From Hyparrhenia diplandra (Eukaryota > Streptophyta > Magnoliopsida > Poales > Poaceae): DNA of 64,000 nt. The stretch is taken from assembly GCA_015847255.1 (NCBI GenBank), contig JADLZK010002761.1:709895-773894 (forward strand), written 5' to 3'. Positions 21,009 through 30,989 of this stretch are shown here, in pieces; position 1 is the stretch's first letter; each line of letters starts with the position of its first letter. A program made the position numbers and the translations under genes. Below the pieces are notes generated by a model. It saw only the letters and a program-made list of their open reading frames with translations. It had not been told where the DNA came from and did not search any database.

Positions 21009-22796
21009 ATGGCCATGGCTGGAGTGTTACACATCTGGAACGAATGGGAGATCCAAATCCTGGTCCTTGTCAGTTTCGCTCTGCAGGTGTTGCTGCTCAG
21101 CTTCGCATGGATGCGTCGGCGCAACATCGCCCGGGCTCTCTGGATCCTCCTTTGGCTCATGTACGTGTTGGCTGAGTACACCGCAACTTACGCCCTCGGC
21201 CACATGTCCATCGGTGGCAAGGCAGGCGAGCACCAACAGCTCATGGTGTTCTGGGCCCCGTTCCTGCTCGTGCATCTGGGTGGCCAGGACACCATCATCG
21301 CCTACTCCAGAGAGGACAGCCAGCTCTGGCTGCGCAACCTGCTCACTTTCGCAGCGCAGACACTCGGAGCAGGTTATGTCCTCTACCAGCACATCGGCAG
21401 GCCATTTGTTGCGTCTGCTGTCCTGATGTTTGTCGTGGGTGTACTGAAGAATGCGGAGAGAGTGTGGGCACTCAATTTCTCCAGACTAGAAACCATGAGA
21501 AGGTACCTCAACCACGGTGTGTCGATTAAGCAGAATCTCTCAGAATACCCTACAGCAGCCACACATCAGTTGGAGTTGGATGATGAATCTGTCCTGCAGG
21601 GTGCTCATGACATGCTTTACATCTGCATGGGTCAGTTTGTGGATGACAAGATTTGGCCGTCCGAGTTTCAGAAGAAAGCCATGCAGCATTTCTCTGAGAA
21701 AGGCAAGACATTCCAGCTAGTGGAGATGCAACTCTCCCTGATGTATGACATCTTCTACACCAAGGCAGCGGTGATCCACACGTGGTACGGACGTTGCTTC
21801 CGTGCCATTTCCTTGCTTGGAACTGTCACGGTATTTTTTCTGTTTCATAGTACTGCTGACAAAGATGGATACAACAGAGTTGATGTTGCTGTCACCTACA
21901 TACTGGTAACTGGGGCTTTCATTCTTGAGGTAGCATCAGTGTTGAGGGCAATGGGGTCAACATGGACATGTGCCATGCTGAGAGTGACCAGGTGGGACTG
22001 CCTGCACTACCTGCATGTATCTCTTCGGCGGTGTGTCAGGATAGCACAAGCAAGAAGATGGTCTTCTTCCATCGGCCAGCTTAACTTGCTGGACTCCTAC
22101 TGCTATAAAGGCGATGAAACAAGTCCAGGATCCGTCGTGGAGAAAGAAGACGAAACAAGATTGGGACAGGGAGCCAGCAGTTTCGCTCCAAAAAAAGATA
22201 AAGGAGGGTTTACCATACAAATAAAAGATAAGGCAGCAAGCCTAGGCAGTAAAATGGTTTCCTTTTGCAGCGATGGAAGCAGCAAGATTTCTACGGATGC
22301 TAAGAAGCTGGTGCTGCAAGAGATACGCCGACTGGTGGAAGCGTGTCAAGGCCAGGAGGACGTGATGAGGAGTTACCGTGGTCAGTGCGTGCTTGTCCAG
22401 AGACGATATGACCGCCATGCTGATAATAGATATTTTCATTTCTTGAGGGATCTCACCTGGAGCACGTGCATGGAGTTTGATCAAAGCATCCTTGCCTGGC
22501 ATCTTGCCACTGACAAGTTCCTCAGGCACTCAAAATCTACATCTGCAGATGCGAAGCCCCTTGTGGAGGCAACCAAGGCAGTCTCCAACTACATGATGTT
22601 CCTCCTTGTGGAACGCCCCTACATGCTGCCATCCCCTGCTCGAATTCGATCCACACTGCTTCTCCAAGCCAAGAAAGAGTTGCGGGATTGGCATTATTCG
22701 CTGTTCATGGAGCGAGACAACCACAACAAAGGTACTACTATTGATGAGGAAGCGCAAGTCCTTAATCCTGAGCTAAACTCGCCGACCAACTGCTAG
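21009..22796 (+). CDS. DUF4220/DUF594 membrane protein, gene 1
   Basis: The open frame starts at an ATG in good context (AAGCGATGGCC) at 21009; the frame extends four codons upstream without another ATG. It has several hydrophobic segments in the first 150 residues (QILVLVSFALQVLLLSFAW, ALWILLWLMYVLAEY, LMVFWAPFLLVHLGG, VASAVLMFVVGVL) and two more near residues 260-315. It carries the family blocks WAPFLLVHLGGQDTI, SREDSQLWLRNLL and MQLSLMYDIFYTKAAV. The family occurs in tandem clusters in grasses; its biochemical role is unknown and a membrane location is inferred. The frame stops at 22796 before the C-terminal DUF594 block, which continues in other frames to about 23090. This is either a recent pseudogene or a sequence with two indels. 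Confidence 0.85.
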   Translation: MAMAGVLHIWNEWEIQILVLVSFALQVLLLSFAWMRRRNIARALWILLWLMYVLAEYTATYALGHMSIGGKAGEHQQLMVFWAPFLLVHLGGQDTIIAYSREDSQLWLRNLLTFAAQTLGAGYVLYQHIGRPFVASAVLMFVVGVLKNAERVWALNFSRLETMRRYLNHGVSIKQNLSEYPTAATHQLELDDESVLQGAHDMLYICMGQFVDDKIWPSEFQKKAMQHFSEKGKTFQLVEMQLSLMYDIFYTKAAVIHTWYGRCFRAISLLGTVTVFFLFHSTADKDGYNRVDVAVTYILVTGAFILEVASVLRAMGSTWTCAMLRVTRWDCLHYLHVSLRRCVRIAQARRWSSSIGQLNLLDSYCYKGDETSPGSVVEKEDETRLGQGASSFAPKKDKGGFTIQIKDKAASLGSKMVSFCSDGSSKISTDAKKLVLQEIRRLVEACQGQEDVMRSYRGQCVLVQRRYDRHADNRYFHFLRDLTWSTCMEFDQSILAWHLATDKFLRHSKSTSADAKPLVEATKAVSNYMMFLLVERPYMLPSPARIRSTLLLQAKKELRDWHYSLFMERDNHNKGTTIDEEAQVLNPELNSPTNC

Positions 22797-23093
22797 AGCT
22801 GGAGGAATCAAAGAAGCTAGGGCCCTACATGCTAGCTGCTGCAGGTGGTTTTTGGGGTGTGGGTGGAGATGTTGTGCTACGCGGGACATCACGGCAGCAG
22901 GGAGTCCCATGCCAGGCAGCTCAGCAGTGGTGGAGAGTTGATAACCGCAGTGTGGCTTCTGACCACGGCCGAGTTCGATCGCGTCTACTACAGCCCAAAA
23001 AATTTTAAGGAGCAAAAGCATGGTTCCGTCTGGAATTTCCTGAATTTCGTGGATTTCAAAGATTTTGTGAAATCCGTCATGCCAAGCTGAAGT
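22770..23093 (+). pseudogene. displaced DUF594 C-terminus of gene 1
   Basis: From about 22772 to 22850 a second frame reads AKLADQLLELEESKKLGPYM. From about 22850 the original frame resumes with VWVEMLCYAGHHGSRESHA, then RQLSSGGELITAVWLL, the DUF594 signature, and ends at 23090-23092. Two compensating indels therefore separate the 595-codon frame from its C-terminus. No splice sites explain the shift convincingly. Confidence 0.75.
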
Positions 23094-23129
23094 GTCATCT
23101 GTTGCAAAGCCCATGCCAAGGACGTGCCT

Positions 23130-24190
23130 TCCTCATCATCATGATTACGAGGCTCTCTGTGCTAAGGCCCATGCTAATGCTCCGGCTTCCTCCTCTATGG
23201 GTATGGCAATTCATAAACGTGGGATCGTCTGCAACAATAGAGGATCTGTTTGTTTAGTGCTTTGTATGTAATACCTAAGTTCAATCATCATCTGTACTAT
23301 TTCGTATACCATTGTGTTGTTATTTGACAGAAAATGAATTACCTCCCCTATTGAGATGCATTTTTTAGACCACGCCCACCTAAAATAGGATCCGCGCATT
23401 TTTCATTAAGCGTAGAGATTTTTGAAGTAAACGAGGGGTCAGCAACATGTGGTTACCGAACCCACCAGACAACACCTCGCACGCGGTTGTGATTATAAAT
23501 AAACAATTACAACTAAAAAGTTGGACCCGTCGGAACCTACACCTCGCCCCTCCAGCCCCGCCAAGTTCAGATCCAAGGCTGTTACATCGAAATGTCCATT
23601 CAAAAGAATGTGAAAACGCTCCTTTGTTCGGACCAAGACGACGTGTCCCGGCTCTCGGCCAACAACTCATCCTCGACTTCAATGCCTAGCTTCCTCAAAA
23701 GCACGACCTAGGCCTACCTAGTGGCGTTCGCCGCCCGCAGGGTGGCAGCAATACGTTCGCTACGCCGCAGCGAAGTCGGGAGCGCCGCCATCTTGAGCGG
23801 CTATCTTGAGCGGCGCTTATTGAGATGCATGCCTTTTACAAAAATGTAAATCTATTTCCTCCTCAAGACATGCTCCGAAGTCTAGTTGGAAGTTGGATGT
23901 CCATGGATGTCCAATGGATACCCTCTAGTTCAAAAAAATAAACTAGGAAGAGATGGTCCCCCACTAAAATTTGAATTTCTAGGTCATTTGTCAAAATTCA
24001 TGGATGTCCAAATTAGATTAGTCTTCCACCTATGCTCCGGAGTGATGTAAAACAAACTCTTTTTTTAAATATAAAAATGTGCAAACCTTTTGTGTGTTTG
24101 AGAGAATAAAAAAAAACAGAAAACAAATTAAGCATTGATCGAAAAAACGAATTAAGCTTAAATAAGATGAACCCATCAATGTAAATAATA
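23130..24190. other. intergenic, repeat-like, no gene assigned
   Basis: The region contains an area near 23370-23800 that resembles the 3' end of a minus-strand element (TTTTTCATTAAGCGTAGAG at its left) and short similar phrases at 23870-24045 (ATGCTCCGAAGT and ATGCTCCGGAGT). None of these is clear enough to classify. Confidence 0.35.
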
Positions 24191-24199
24191 TATTTGATC

Positions 24200-24490
24200 T
24201 CCGGGTACGTTGCTTGTCTTTGGGAAGATCCAACGCATGCTCGATGCTTCCACACTTGGAATACATGTCTATGAGCACTACCGACGAAAACATGAAGCAT
24301 CCATCTTCGTCCCTTGCCTTCGTGCTCATGTAAACAGTAAACCCATTCTCCCGTGCATCTCCAAAGCACCTTGCATGTGTCCATTCTCTCCAAAGCACCT
24401 AGGGAAGTCAGCAGCGATGTTGGACCGTCAGTCAGTTTAAAGGGCCTAGCCCATTGAAGTCCCTGGAGCGCGGCCGCCAAATTTGCTTGT
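24200..24490 (-). pseudogene. pentatricopeptide-repeat gene fragment
   Basis: On the minus strand, in two frames, it reads SLGALERMDTCKVL and then VVLIDMYSKCGSIEHALDL. The second is the canonical PPR motif (ALIDMYSKCG-IE-A). Family members bind organellar RNA. Only about two motifs remain, with a frameshift, so it is a fragment or the edge of a pseudogene. Confidence 0.7.
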
Positions 24491-24859
24491 GCACGCTAAA
24501 TTTCCATCGAACAAGCCAACCAGTGCTCTCTTTCGGCCCAACTAATAACCTGCTGCCTCCGCAAGAAGATGACGAAGGCACGGTCGCGGAGCCGGGGCTT
24601 TGCCGATTCCATCCCGGATGACACACTGCATGCTTACATTCCCTCCATTGTTGCTGATGCGATATACCTGGGATACACTTGGCACATCAGTCAGAAGTTA
24701 AGTATCTATACATTCTCTCAAGATCGACTAGGAGGGCTGAGCGCGCCGCAGCATGAGTTTGGCCTTGAAGAAAATCGGAGGCTAGTTCGCCCTTGTGCCA
24801 GGCCCTGCAACCTTGACCAATATCTTGTGTGCTATGTTGACCGCAAACACGGGTAATTG

Positions 24860-25103
24860 AGTGGTCCATGTATCAATCATGTTTTAGTAGTATCATATAG
24901 AAGTTTGACCAACTGCATAAAAGTCATTAACATTTATGATATTAAATAAATATTATTAGACTCTTAATTACAAAATGTAGTTTTGATTTGGAGCGTAAGT
25001 GTAAATATCATTCATTAACTATTTGATTCGTAATTGTTGTGAGGGAATAATATACAAAGGCGGGGTGTACCGAATCTTTTTGAAAAGAAAAAAAGAGAAT
25101 ATA
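24860..25103. other. AT-rich intergenic stretch before duplication copy 2
   Basis: No gene, structured repeat or similarity to copy 1 was seen here. Confidence 0.5.
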
Positions 25104-25409
25104 TTGCCTTTTATTTCCTTCATTCAAGCGCATTACGCTACCCCTGGTCCTTAGGACAAAGTAAAGCCGTAGCAATGGAATCTGACTCGATGTCGATTGG
25201 GTCGGGTGCGCATGCATTTATTCCATACTATGGATTGTGTGATGGATCATGCATCATAACTAATTGGCTGCTATATAGTTACGGGAGTGAACAACATAGC
25301 TCGCTCGCCTCTTCTGCCATTGTGGTGACACTGGTGAGCTGCCCCTTTCTTCTCTTACCTGTTCTGCCTGCTGTGCTTCATCGGCCTTGCAGTACAAGCC
25401 CTTCGTCGT

Positions 25410-25820
25410 GAGCCGAGGTATCCAAATTTTATATTATGTACGTGTCTAGCTATGTTCTGCTGTGTTGTCAAGAGCTGTGTATATATATATATGTTCACTC
25501 TGCATCATCTCCCGGTTTATTTTAAGGCTTTTTCTTGCTTGCTCCGCTGCTTGTATGCTCTTTAATTTGTCTATTATTTTTCTCCTTATTTTGTGTATTT
25601 GTGGGTATGCCACCTTTCACCCTTACACTCTGTTCATTGTCAACGGAGGCGATCCATCTCGGTCCTTGAAAGATCAGCCCAAACATCCAAGTTCTTATTA
25701 CGTGCAACTGTGTTCCGCTGTTGTCAAGAGCTGTTCACCTTGCATTCCCCTGGTTTGTTTTAAGGTAACGTTTTTCTTGCTTGCTCCGATCCGCTGCTTC
25801 TATGATCTTTGTCTTTAATT
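25410..25820 (+). repeat. local duplication in the 5' region of copy 2
   Basis: About 25425-25560 (TATCCAAATTTTATATTATG ... TGTTGTCAAGAGCTGTGT ... GGTTTATTTTAAGG ... TTTTCTTGCTTGCTCCGCTG) and about 25685-25805 (CATCCAAGTTCTTATTACGT ... GTTGTCAAGAGCTGTTCACC ... GGTTTGTTTTAAGG ... TTTTTCTTGCTTGCTCCGAT) are diverged copies. Copy 1 has one. The older half also contains a (TA)n run near 25482. Confidence 0.7.
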
Positions 25821-26380
25821 CTGAAATTTCTGTGCCCGTATCCATAAATAAAGCTCAGCTTTATCCATCTCAACATAAATGGTGACATAATTAAGTACAA
25901 ACCAGGATGTAATGTTATGTTAGCTTGACTGGGATGTAATTCCTTAATACATACGTTGCTTTGGAAGCGATAGATTAAAGTGAAGTCTACACACACGTCG
26001 AGCGCCACTGTGTACCTAGCAAGCCTAGTCTAGGATGTAATGTAAGAAAAACAATTCGCGGAAGCTCAATGAGACATTGTCTCTGTTCCGAGCGCCGCGT
26101 TGCCTCACTAGGTTGTTGGCCTGGAAGAAGGGGATTCACGGCATCAGGTGTCACCATGACCGAATGCTATTCGTACGTAACCACACATCACATCTTTTGG
26201 TGGTATTTCATATGTCGAATCTTTCAGTGGTACTTTCTGAAAATGTTTTTCTTAGAACGCTACGGAACTAATCTGCCTCTAAGAAAAGGGCCTGCGAGGG
26301 TTTTCTATTCTTACATAGGAGGTTTTAATCTGAGTGAAATTCAAATTTCCAGAAGGGCACATGAGGCCGGCCAAATTAAA

Positions 26381-26675
26381 AACTTGATCCGGGGACGACG
26401 TCCCACCGGTGTTTCATTAAGAAGATCTTTTCACAAGATCGAGAAAATCCCCGAACCCCGGCCCTACTCATATACAATGGCATCACATCCTGGTGAGATC
26501 GGGAGAGCACACTTGTACTTTGGGACATGGGACCGATGAGGGGATTTTTTTTTACCCTGAACCCCTGAAATCCGCTCCATATCTGCCCGCAAATGCGCGT
26601 GGCCTGGGGATTGAACTCAGGCCGCCGGGGGTGCCTCAGGTGAGCCAGAACCAACTGGACTGCGCACCCTTGGCA
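26381..26675 (-). mobile_element. tRNA-derived SINE, copy 2
   Basis: This is the same insertion as 20197-20499, flanked by GGCCGGCCAAATTAAA at 26365-26380 and 26676-26691. It is slightly shorter in its T-run and in two small deletions. It shows that the SINE entered before the tandem duplication. Confidence 0.85.
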
Positions 26676-27182
26676 GGCCGGCCAAATTAAATCCCAACAA
26701 ATCCAATTTACACCATACACTCAAAGGTGGAAATTATCCTGCTTTAGAATTTTGAAAATTTCATTTTTTTTAGCGAAATTGGTGACCTTACCTATTTATA
26801 TTACAAGTAAACCACAATTCTGTTGTAGATTTAAATGATTTAATGGCACAATTGCAAAAGCTGTGAGCCTATGATGCACTTACACCACGACTGTGTGAAA
26901 ACTTCAAGCAACATGGAATACGCAAGTGCCTTGCTGATGACACCAATCTCTGTTAAGGCAACTGTCCAAGTCTCATTACTTGGCTCCAAATATTTTTGTA
27001 AAGAAAACTTGGTCCAGTTTTTAGTGCAGCCGATCTGCAATCTACTCTGCCATTGATTGAAGTATTTTATTTCTGTTGTTGCATGTGTAGTATAATTGAT
27101 CAGTTTCCCATGATGGTCCTTATCTGTGTTTCATGACTGATTGATCGGGTAAATCATCACTACACAGAGCTTGAAGCAAGCG

Positions 27183-28679
27183 ATGGCCATGGCTGGAGTG
27201 TTACACATCTGGAACGAATGGGAGATCCAAATCCTGGTCCTTGTCAGTTTCGCTCTGCAGGTGTTGCTGCTCAGCTTCGCATGGATGCGTCGGCGCAACA
27301 TCGCCCGGGCTCTCTGGATCCTCCTTTGGCTCATGTACGTGTTGGCTGAGTACACCGCAACTTACGCCCTCGGCCACATGTCCATCGGTGGCAAGGCAGG
27401 CGAGCACCAACAGCTCATGGTGTTCTGGGCCCCGTTCCTGCTCGTGCATCTGGGTGGCCAGGACACCATCATCGCCTACTCCAGAGAGGACAGCCAGCTC
27501 TGGCTGCGCAACCTGCTCACTTTCGCAGCGCAGACACTCGGAGCAGGTTATGTCCTCTACCAGCACATCGGCAGGCCATTTGTTGCGTCTGCTGTCCTGA
27601 TGTTTGTCGTGGGTGTACTGAAGAATGCGGAGAGAGTGTGGGCACTCAATTTCTCCAGACTAGAAACCATGAGAAGGTACCTCAACCACGGTGTGTCGAT
27701 TAAGCAGAATCTCTCAGAATACCCTACAGCAGCCACACATCAGTTGGAGTTGGATGATGAATCTGTCCTGCAGGGTGCTCATGACATGCTTTACATCTGC
27801 ATGGGTCAGTTTGTGGATGACAAGATTTGGCCGTCCGAGTTTCAGAAGAAAGCCATGCAGCATTTCTCTGAGAAAGGCAAGACATTCCAGCTAGTGGAGA
27901 TGCAACTCTCCCTGATGTATGACATCTTCTACACCAAGGCAGCGGTGATCCACACGTGGTACGGACGTTGCTTCCGTGCCATTTCCTTGCTTGGAACTGT
28001 CACGGTATTTTTTCTGTTTCATAGTACTGCTGACAAAGATGGATACAACAGAGTTGATGTTGCTGACAAAGATGGATACACCATCATCGCCTTCTCTAGA
28101 GAGGACAGCCAGCTCTGGCTGCGCCAGCTGCTCACTTTCGCAGCGCAGACACTCGGAGCAGGTTATGTCCTCTACCAGCACATCGGCAGCCGTGGGCCAT
28201 TGGTTGCGTCTGCTGTCCTGATGTTTGTCGTGGGTGTACTGAAGAATGCGGAGAGAGTGTGGGCACTCAACTTCTCCAGACTAGAAACCATAAAAGGGTA
28301 CCTCGACCACGGTTTGTCAATTAAGGAAAATATCTCAGAATATTACCCTACTGCAGGCACACATCAGTTGGAATTGGATGATGAATGTGTTCTGCAGGGT
28401 GCTCATGACCTGCTTAACATCTGCCTGGCTCAGTTTGTTGATGACAAGATCTATCCATCCAAGCTTCAGAATAATGCTATGAAGCTTTTTCATGACAAGA
28501 GCAAAACATTCGAGTTGGTTGAGATGCAACTCTCCTTGATGTATGACATCTTCTACACCAAGGCAGCGGTGATCCACAGGTGGTACGGACGTTGCTTCCG
28601 TGCCATTTCGTTGCTTGGAACTGCCACGGTATTCTTTCTGTTTCAGTTTAGTACTTGTCGTGGTCTGATATCGCGGTGA
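27183..28679 (+). CDS. chimeric DUF4220 protein, gene 2, C-terminus lost
   Basis: The first roughly 300 codons appear identical to gene 1, from the ATG at 27183 to codons for NRVDVA. There the frame does not go on to the last membrane segments. It re-enters the family domain at TIIAFSREDSQLWLRQLL and repeats about 190 residues from a diverged paralogue (KGYLDHGLSIKENISEYY versus RRYLNHGVSIKQNLSEY). A 19-base repeat GCTGACAAAGATGGATACA at 28029-28047 and 28062-28080 marks the junction. The reading frame then runs into the LTR at 28656 and stops at 28679, so the DUF594 end is missing. The product would have a doubled half-domain and a few LTR-encoded residues. Function is unknown and the gene is likely disabled. 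Confidence 0.8.
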   Translation: MAMAGVLHIWNEWEIQILVLVSFALQVLLLSFAWMRRRNIARALWILLWLMYVLAEYTATYALGHMSIGGKAGEHQQLMVFWAPFLLVHLGGQDTIIAYSREDSQLWLRNLLTFAAQTLGAGYVLYQHIGRPFVASAVLMFVVGVLKNAERVWALNFSRLETMRRYLNHGVSIKQNLSEYPTAATHQLELDDESVLQGAHDMLYICMGQFVDDKIWPSEFQKKAMQHFSEKGKTFQLVEMQLSLMYDIFYTKAAVIHTWYGRCFRAISLLGTVTVFFLFHSTADKDGYNRVDVADKDGYTIIAFSREDSQLWLRQLLTFAAQTLGAGYVLYQHIGSRGPLVASAVLMFVVGVLKNAERVWALNFSRLETIKGYLDHGLSIKENISEYYPTAGTHQLELDDECVLQGAHDLLNICLAQFVDDKIYPSKLQNNAMKLFHDKSKTFELVEMQLSLMYDIFYTKAAVIHRWYGRCFRAISLLGTATVFFLFQFSTCRGLISR

Positions 28680-29993
28680 CCACGGTCACGATGAATCGAC
28701 TGGGCTAGTGCGTTCTCGAATGGCCTAGCTCTAGAGACAATGACACAAAGTTTATACTGGTTCGGGCGGAATCAAGCTCCCTAGTCCGGTGTGATCACTA
28801 TCCGAGCTCAAATGCTCGTACCGGGTGCGCACAAGCGGTCGAGAGAGGGAGCGGACTCCTGTGGGTCTCTCGAGATTGAGGCAAGTGCCAATATGAGGGT
28901 GAGTGAGGATGTTTGTTTGTGAAAACTTGGATCCGCGTCCCCCCCAACCTGGAGACCTACCTCCCCTTTTATAGTGGCAAGGGGGTAGGTACACGAGCTC
29001 CCTCCCTGGGTTGGGGGTTTAAAGGGAGGCGTAGACTTGCGGACTGTTGTGCAAGAGCGCCCCGGAGCTCTCGGATGAGCTCTTTCTGCGCGCCGTGAGC
29101 TCTGCCCGAGCTCCAGGATGCTCGAGATGCTCAAATTGGTCGCCGCCGCACGCTGGAATCCCGGTTCAGGGCGATGGTCGGGGCGCCGCCCCGTCTTTAA
29201 TCGTAGTTGGAAGCCGTCTCTTCGGTATGGGAGGGGCGGCCATGCCGCTGACGCCGAGATGCGCCCGCATGTACCCGCCGGGACTGTAGTAGAGTTGTTG
29301 GATGCGACGGGGTACATGCGGAGGAGCTCTCTCGACGAGCTCTTTGGTCGGGCAGAGTCTTCTCCGAGCTCTTTGCAGCCTTGGATGCTGAAATTGGTCG
29401 CCGCCGTGCGAACCGAGGTTTGGGCGGTGGTCGCCGTGCCGCCGTCCCTAATCGTGGTAGGAATCGATCCCGTCGACATGGGTGCGCCATACCATGGATG
29501 AGGCATGCACACGCCGATCGTACTTGAGGGTACCGTGGCGGCGCTGTTGGAGTCGATGGGGTATGGCGGTATGATGGAGGAGACCTCTCCTCGCCATCGT
29601 AGCGCGGCGTGGCTGCGTGTGCTTTCGCCGGGAGTGGTTGGCCAACTGCACCCGTTGGCTTCTCTTGGAAGGCGCTTGAGCTCTTTGCCGTCAGAGGGCT
29701 CGTTGAGCCGGAGCTCGAGCGAGGCGGAAAGAGGTCCTCGTGAGGGAGGGTGCTCATCGTGGCGCCAAGGGAAGCTCGCCGAGAGCTCGCTCGAGGCGAG
29801 AATATGCCCCTCGGTTCGAGAGAGCTCATGCGCGTCGGGTTTGGCAACGGTGAGAGCTCGTTTGTGGGACGTGGAGCTCTTTTGGAGGCACCGACCCCTT
29901 GGTTTTGACGGAGTGGGCCCTCGGGCTGTGTTTGCTCGCTTAACGTTGATCCGGGAGCTCGCCTCTCTGGTGTCCCGGATATCGATCCCCACA
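28656..29993 (-). repeat. 3' LTR of the Tat element
   Basis: On the plus strand it runs TGTCGTGGTCTG...ATCGATCCCCACA, so both ends are TG...CA. The U3 TATA box (TATAAAAGG, minus strand) is at about 28966-28973. It begins inside the coding frame of the chimeric DUF4220 gene. Confidence 0.85.
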
Positions 29994-30989
29994 AGAGCCC
30001 CGAGCGTTTGGGAGAGAGGGGATTCTCTCCCGGAATCTTGTTTGTACGGTGGCTCTTGTTGCGGAGGTTCTCAAGTTGGGGAGTGTTTTGAACGTGGGTG
30101 CGAGCGAGCGCACCCGCGGGGGTAGCCTCGAGGCTCCTGTGAGAGCCGTGAGCTCGCGAGGCTTTTTAGAATTGTCGGGCTCATCGACCCGTTGTCTTTC
30201 GCAGCGCGAAGACGATGAGCTCGAACCCGATCTAGCCTCGTTGGCCGAGATCGGGCGCCGTGAGCTGCTGTCGGATGGTCCGGTGAGGTCCGAGTTCGTC
30301 AACTCGCTCGCACGATCGCTAGTGGATCGACCTCGCATTCGAGGGCCCGACTTCCGTGGTCCTCGAGCCCCGGGGGTTACTCGGAGGCGGGGTGCTTCCT
30401 CCTCGGAGAGGCCAGCTCGAGTCGTTTATAGCCCTCGCCTACCTGGGCCGCGCAAGCGAAGCCCCCGAGCCCTTTCGAGGGCTCGGGCGTGGGCCGCCGA
30501 GGCCGCTTCGCAGGCGCTCCTAGCTCTCATCGTTTTAGGGCGGCGCAAGGAGCCCTCGAGTCGAGCTTGACCTTTGAACCTGCGGCGCGGCTCGGCGAGC
30601 CCGCCCGGAACTCAGCGTTTCGACCGTTGTGTCGAGCTCTCAACGTTTTACCCGTTATGTAAAAGAGCCGTTGGGATCTTACCGTTGGAGTTTTTACCGT
30701 TGGCCGTCGGTTACCCGCCTTAATGTCGCGGCGGTTGGATTCCGCCGGGTGTCGTGCCGCACGCGGCAATCTCGCGGCGGCGGTTCCGCAGCGGATGGGG
30801 GCGGAGGTGGGTCCCCTGCGGCTTCCTCTTGACGCCTCCGCCCGAGCCCGAGCTCCCATAAATAGGCGAGGGTCGAGGGTGGTCTCACCTTCCGTTTCAT
30901 GCCCCTTTTTCCTTCACCAAGAAAACTCGTTCGCCCCCACTCATTTGTAGATCCAAACCCCTTCTCCCCTTCCGCCGGTAGTAGCCGAG

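Larger units (their letters stand above)
16765..23130 (+). repeat. tandem segmental duplication, copy 1 of the DUF4220 locus
   Basis: Pieces of 16765-22000 recur in the same order at 25104-28075, with gene starts 6174 bases apart. The 20.5-22.0 kb part appears identical to 26.7-28.06 kb. Compared with copy 2, copy 1 carries two extra insertions (16834-17857 and about 18448-19768). It lacks the small duplication found in copy 2 near 25.4-25.8 kb. Confidence 0.9.
25104..28655 (+). repeat. tandem segmental duplication, copy 2 of the DUF4220 locus
   Basis: It matches 16765-22000 in order, minus the hAT element and the 1.3-kb insertion. The match extends to about 28061 within the gene, after which sequence from a different paralogue follows. 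The copy ends at 28655 where an LTR begins. Confidence 0.9.

Noticed and set aside
24569..24856. 95-codon plus-strand open frame
   Set aside because: No recognised motif, no supporting context, and a short length that chance allows.
28808..29992. 394-codon open frame on the minus strand
   Set aside because: It lies wholly inside an LTR and is not kept open in the second LTR; GC-rich sequence explains the lack of stops.
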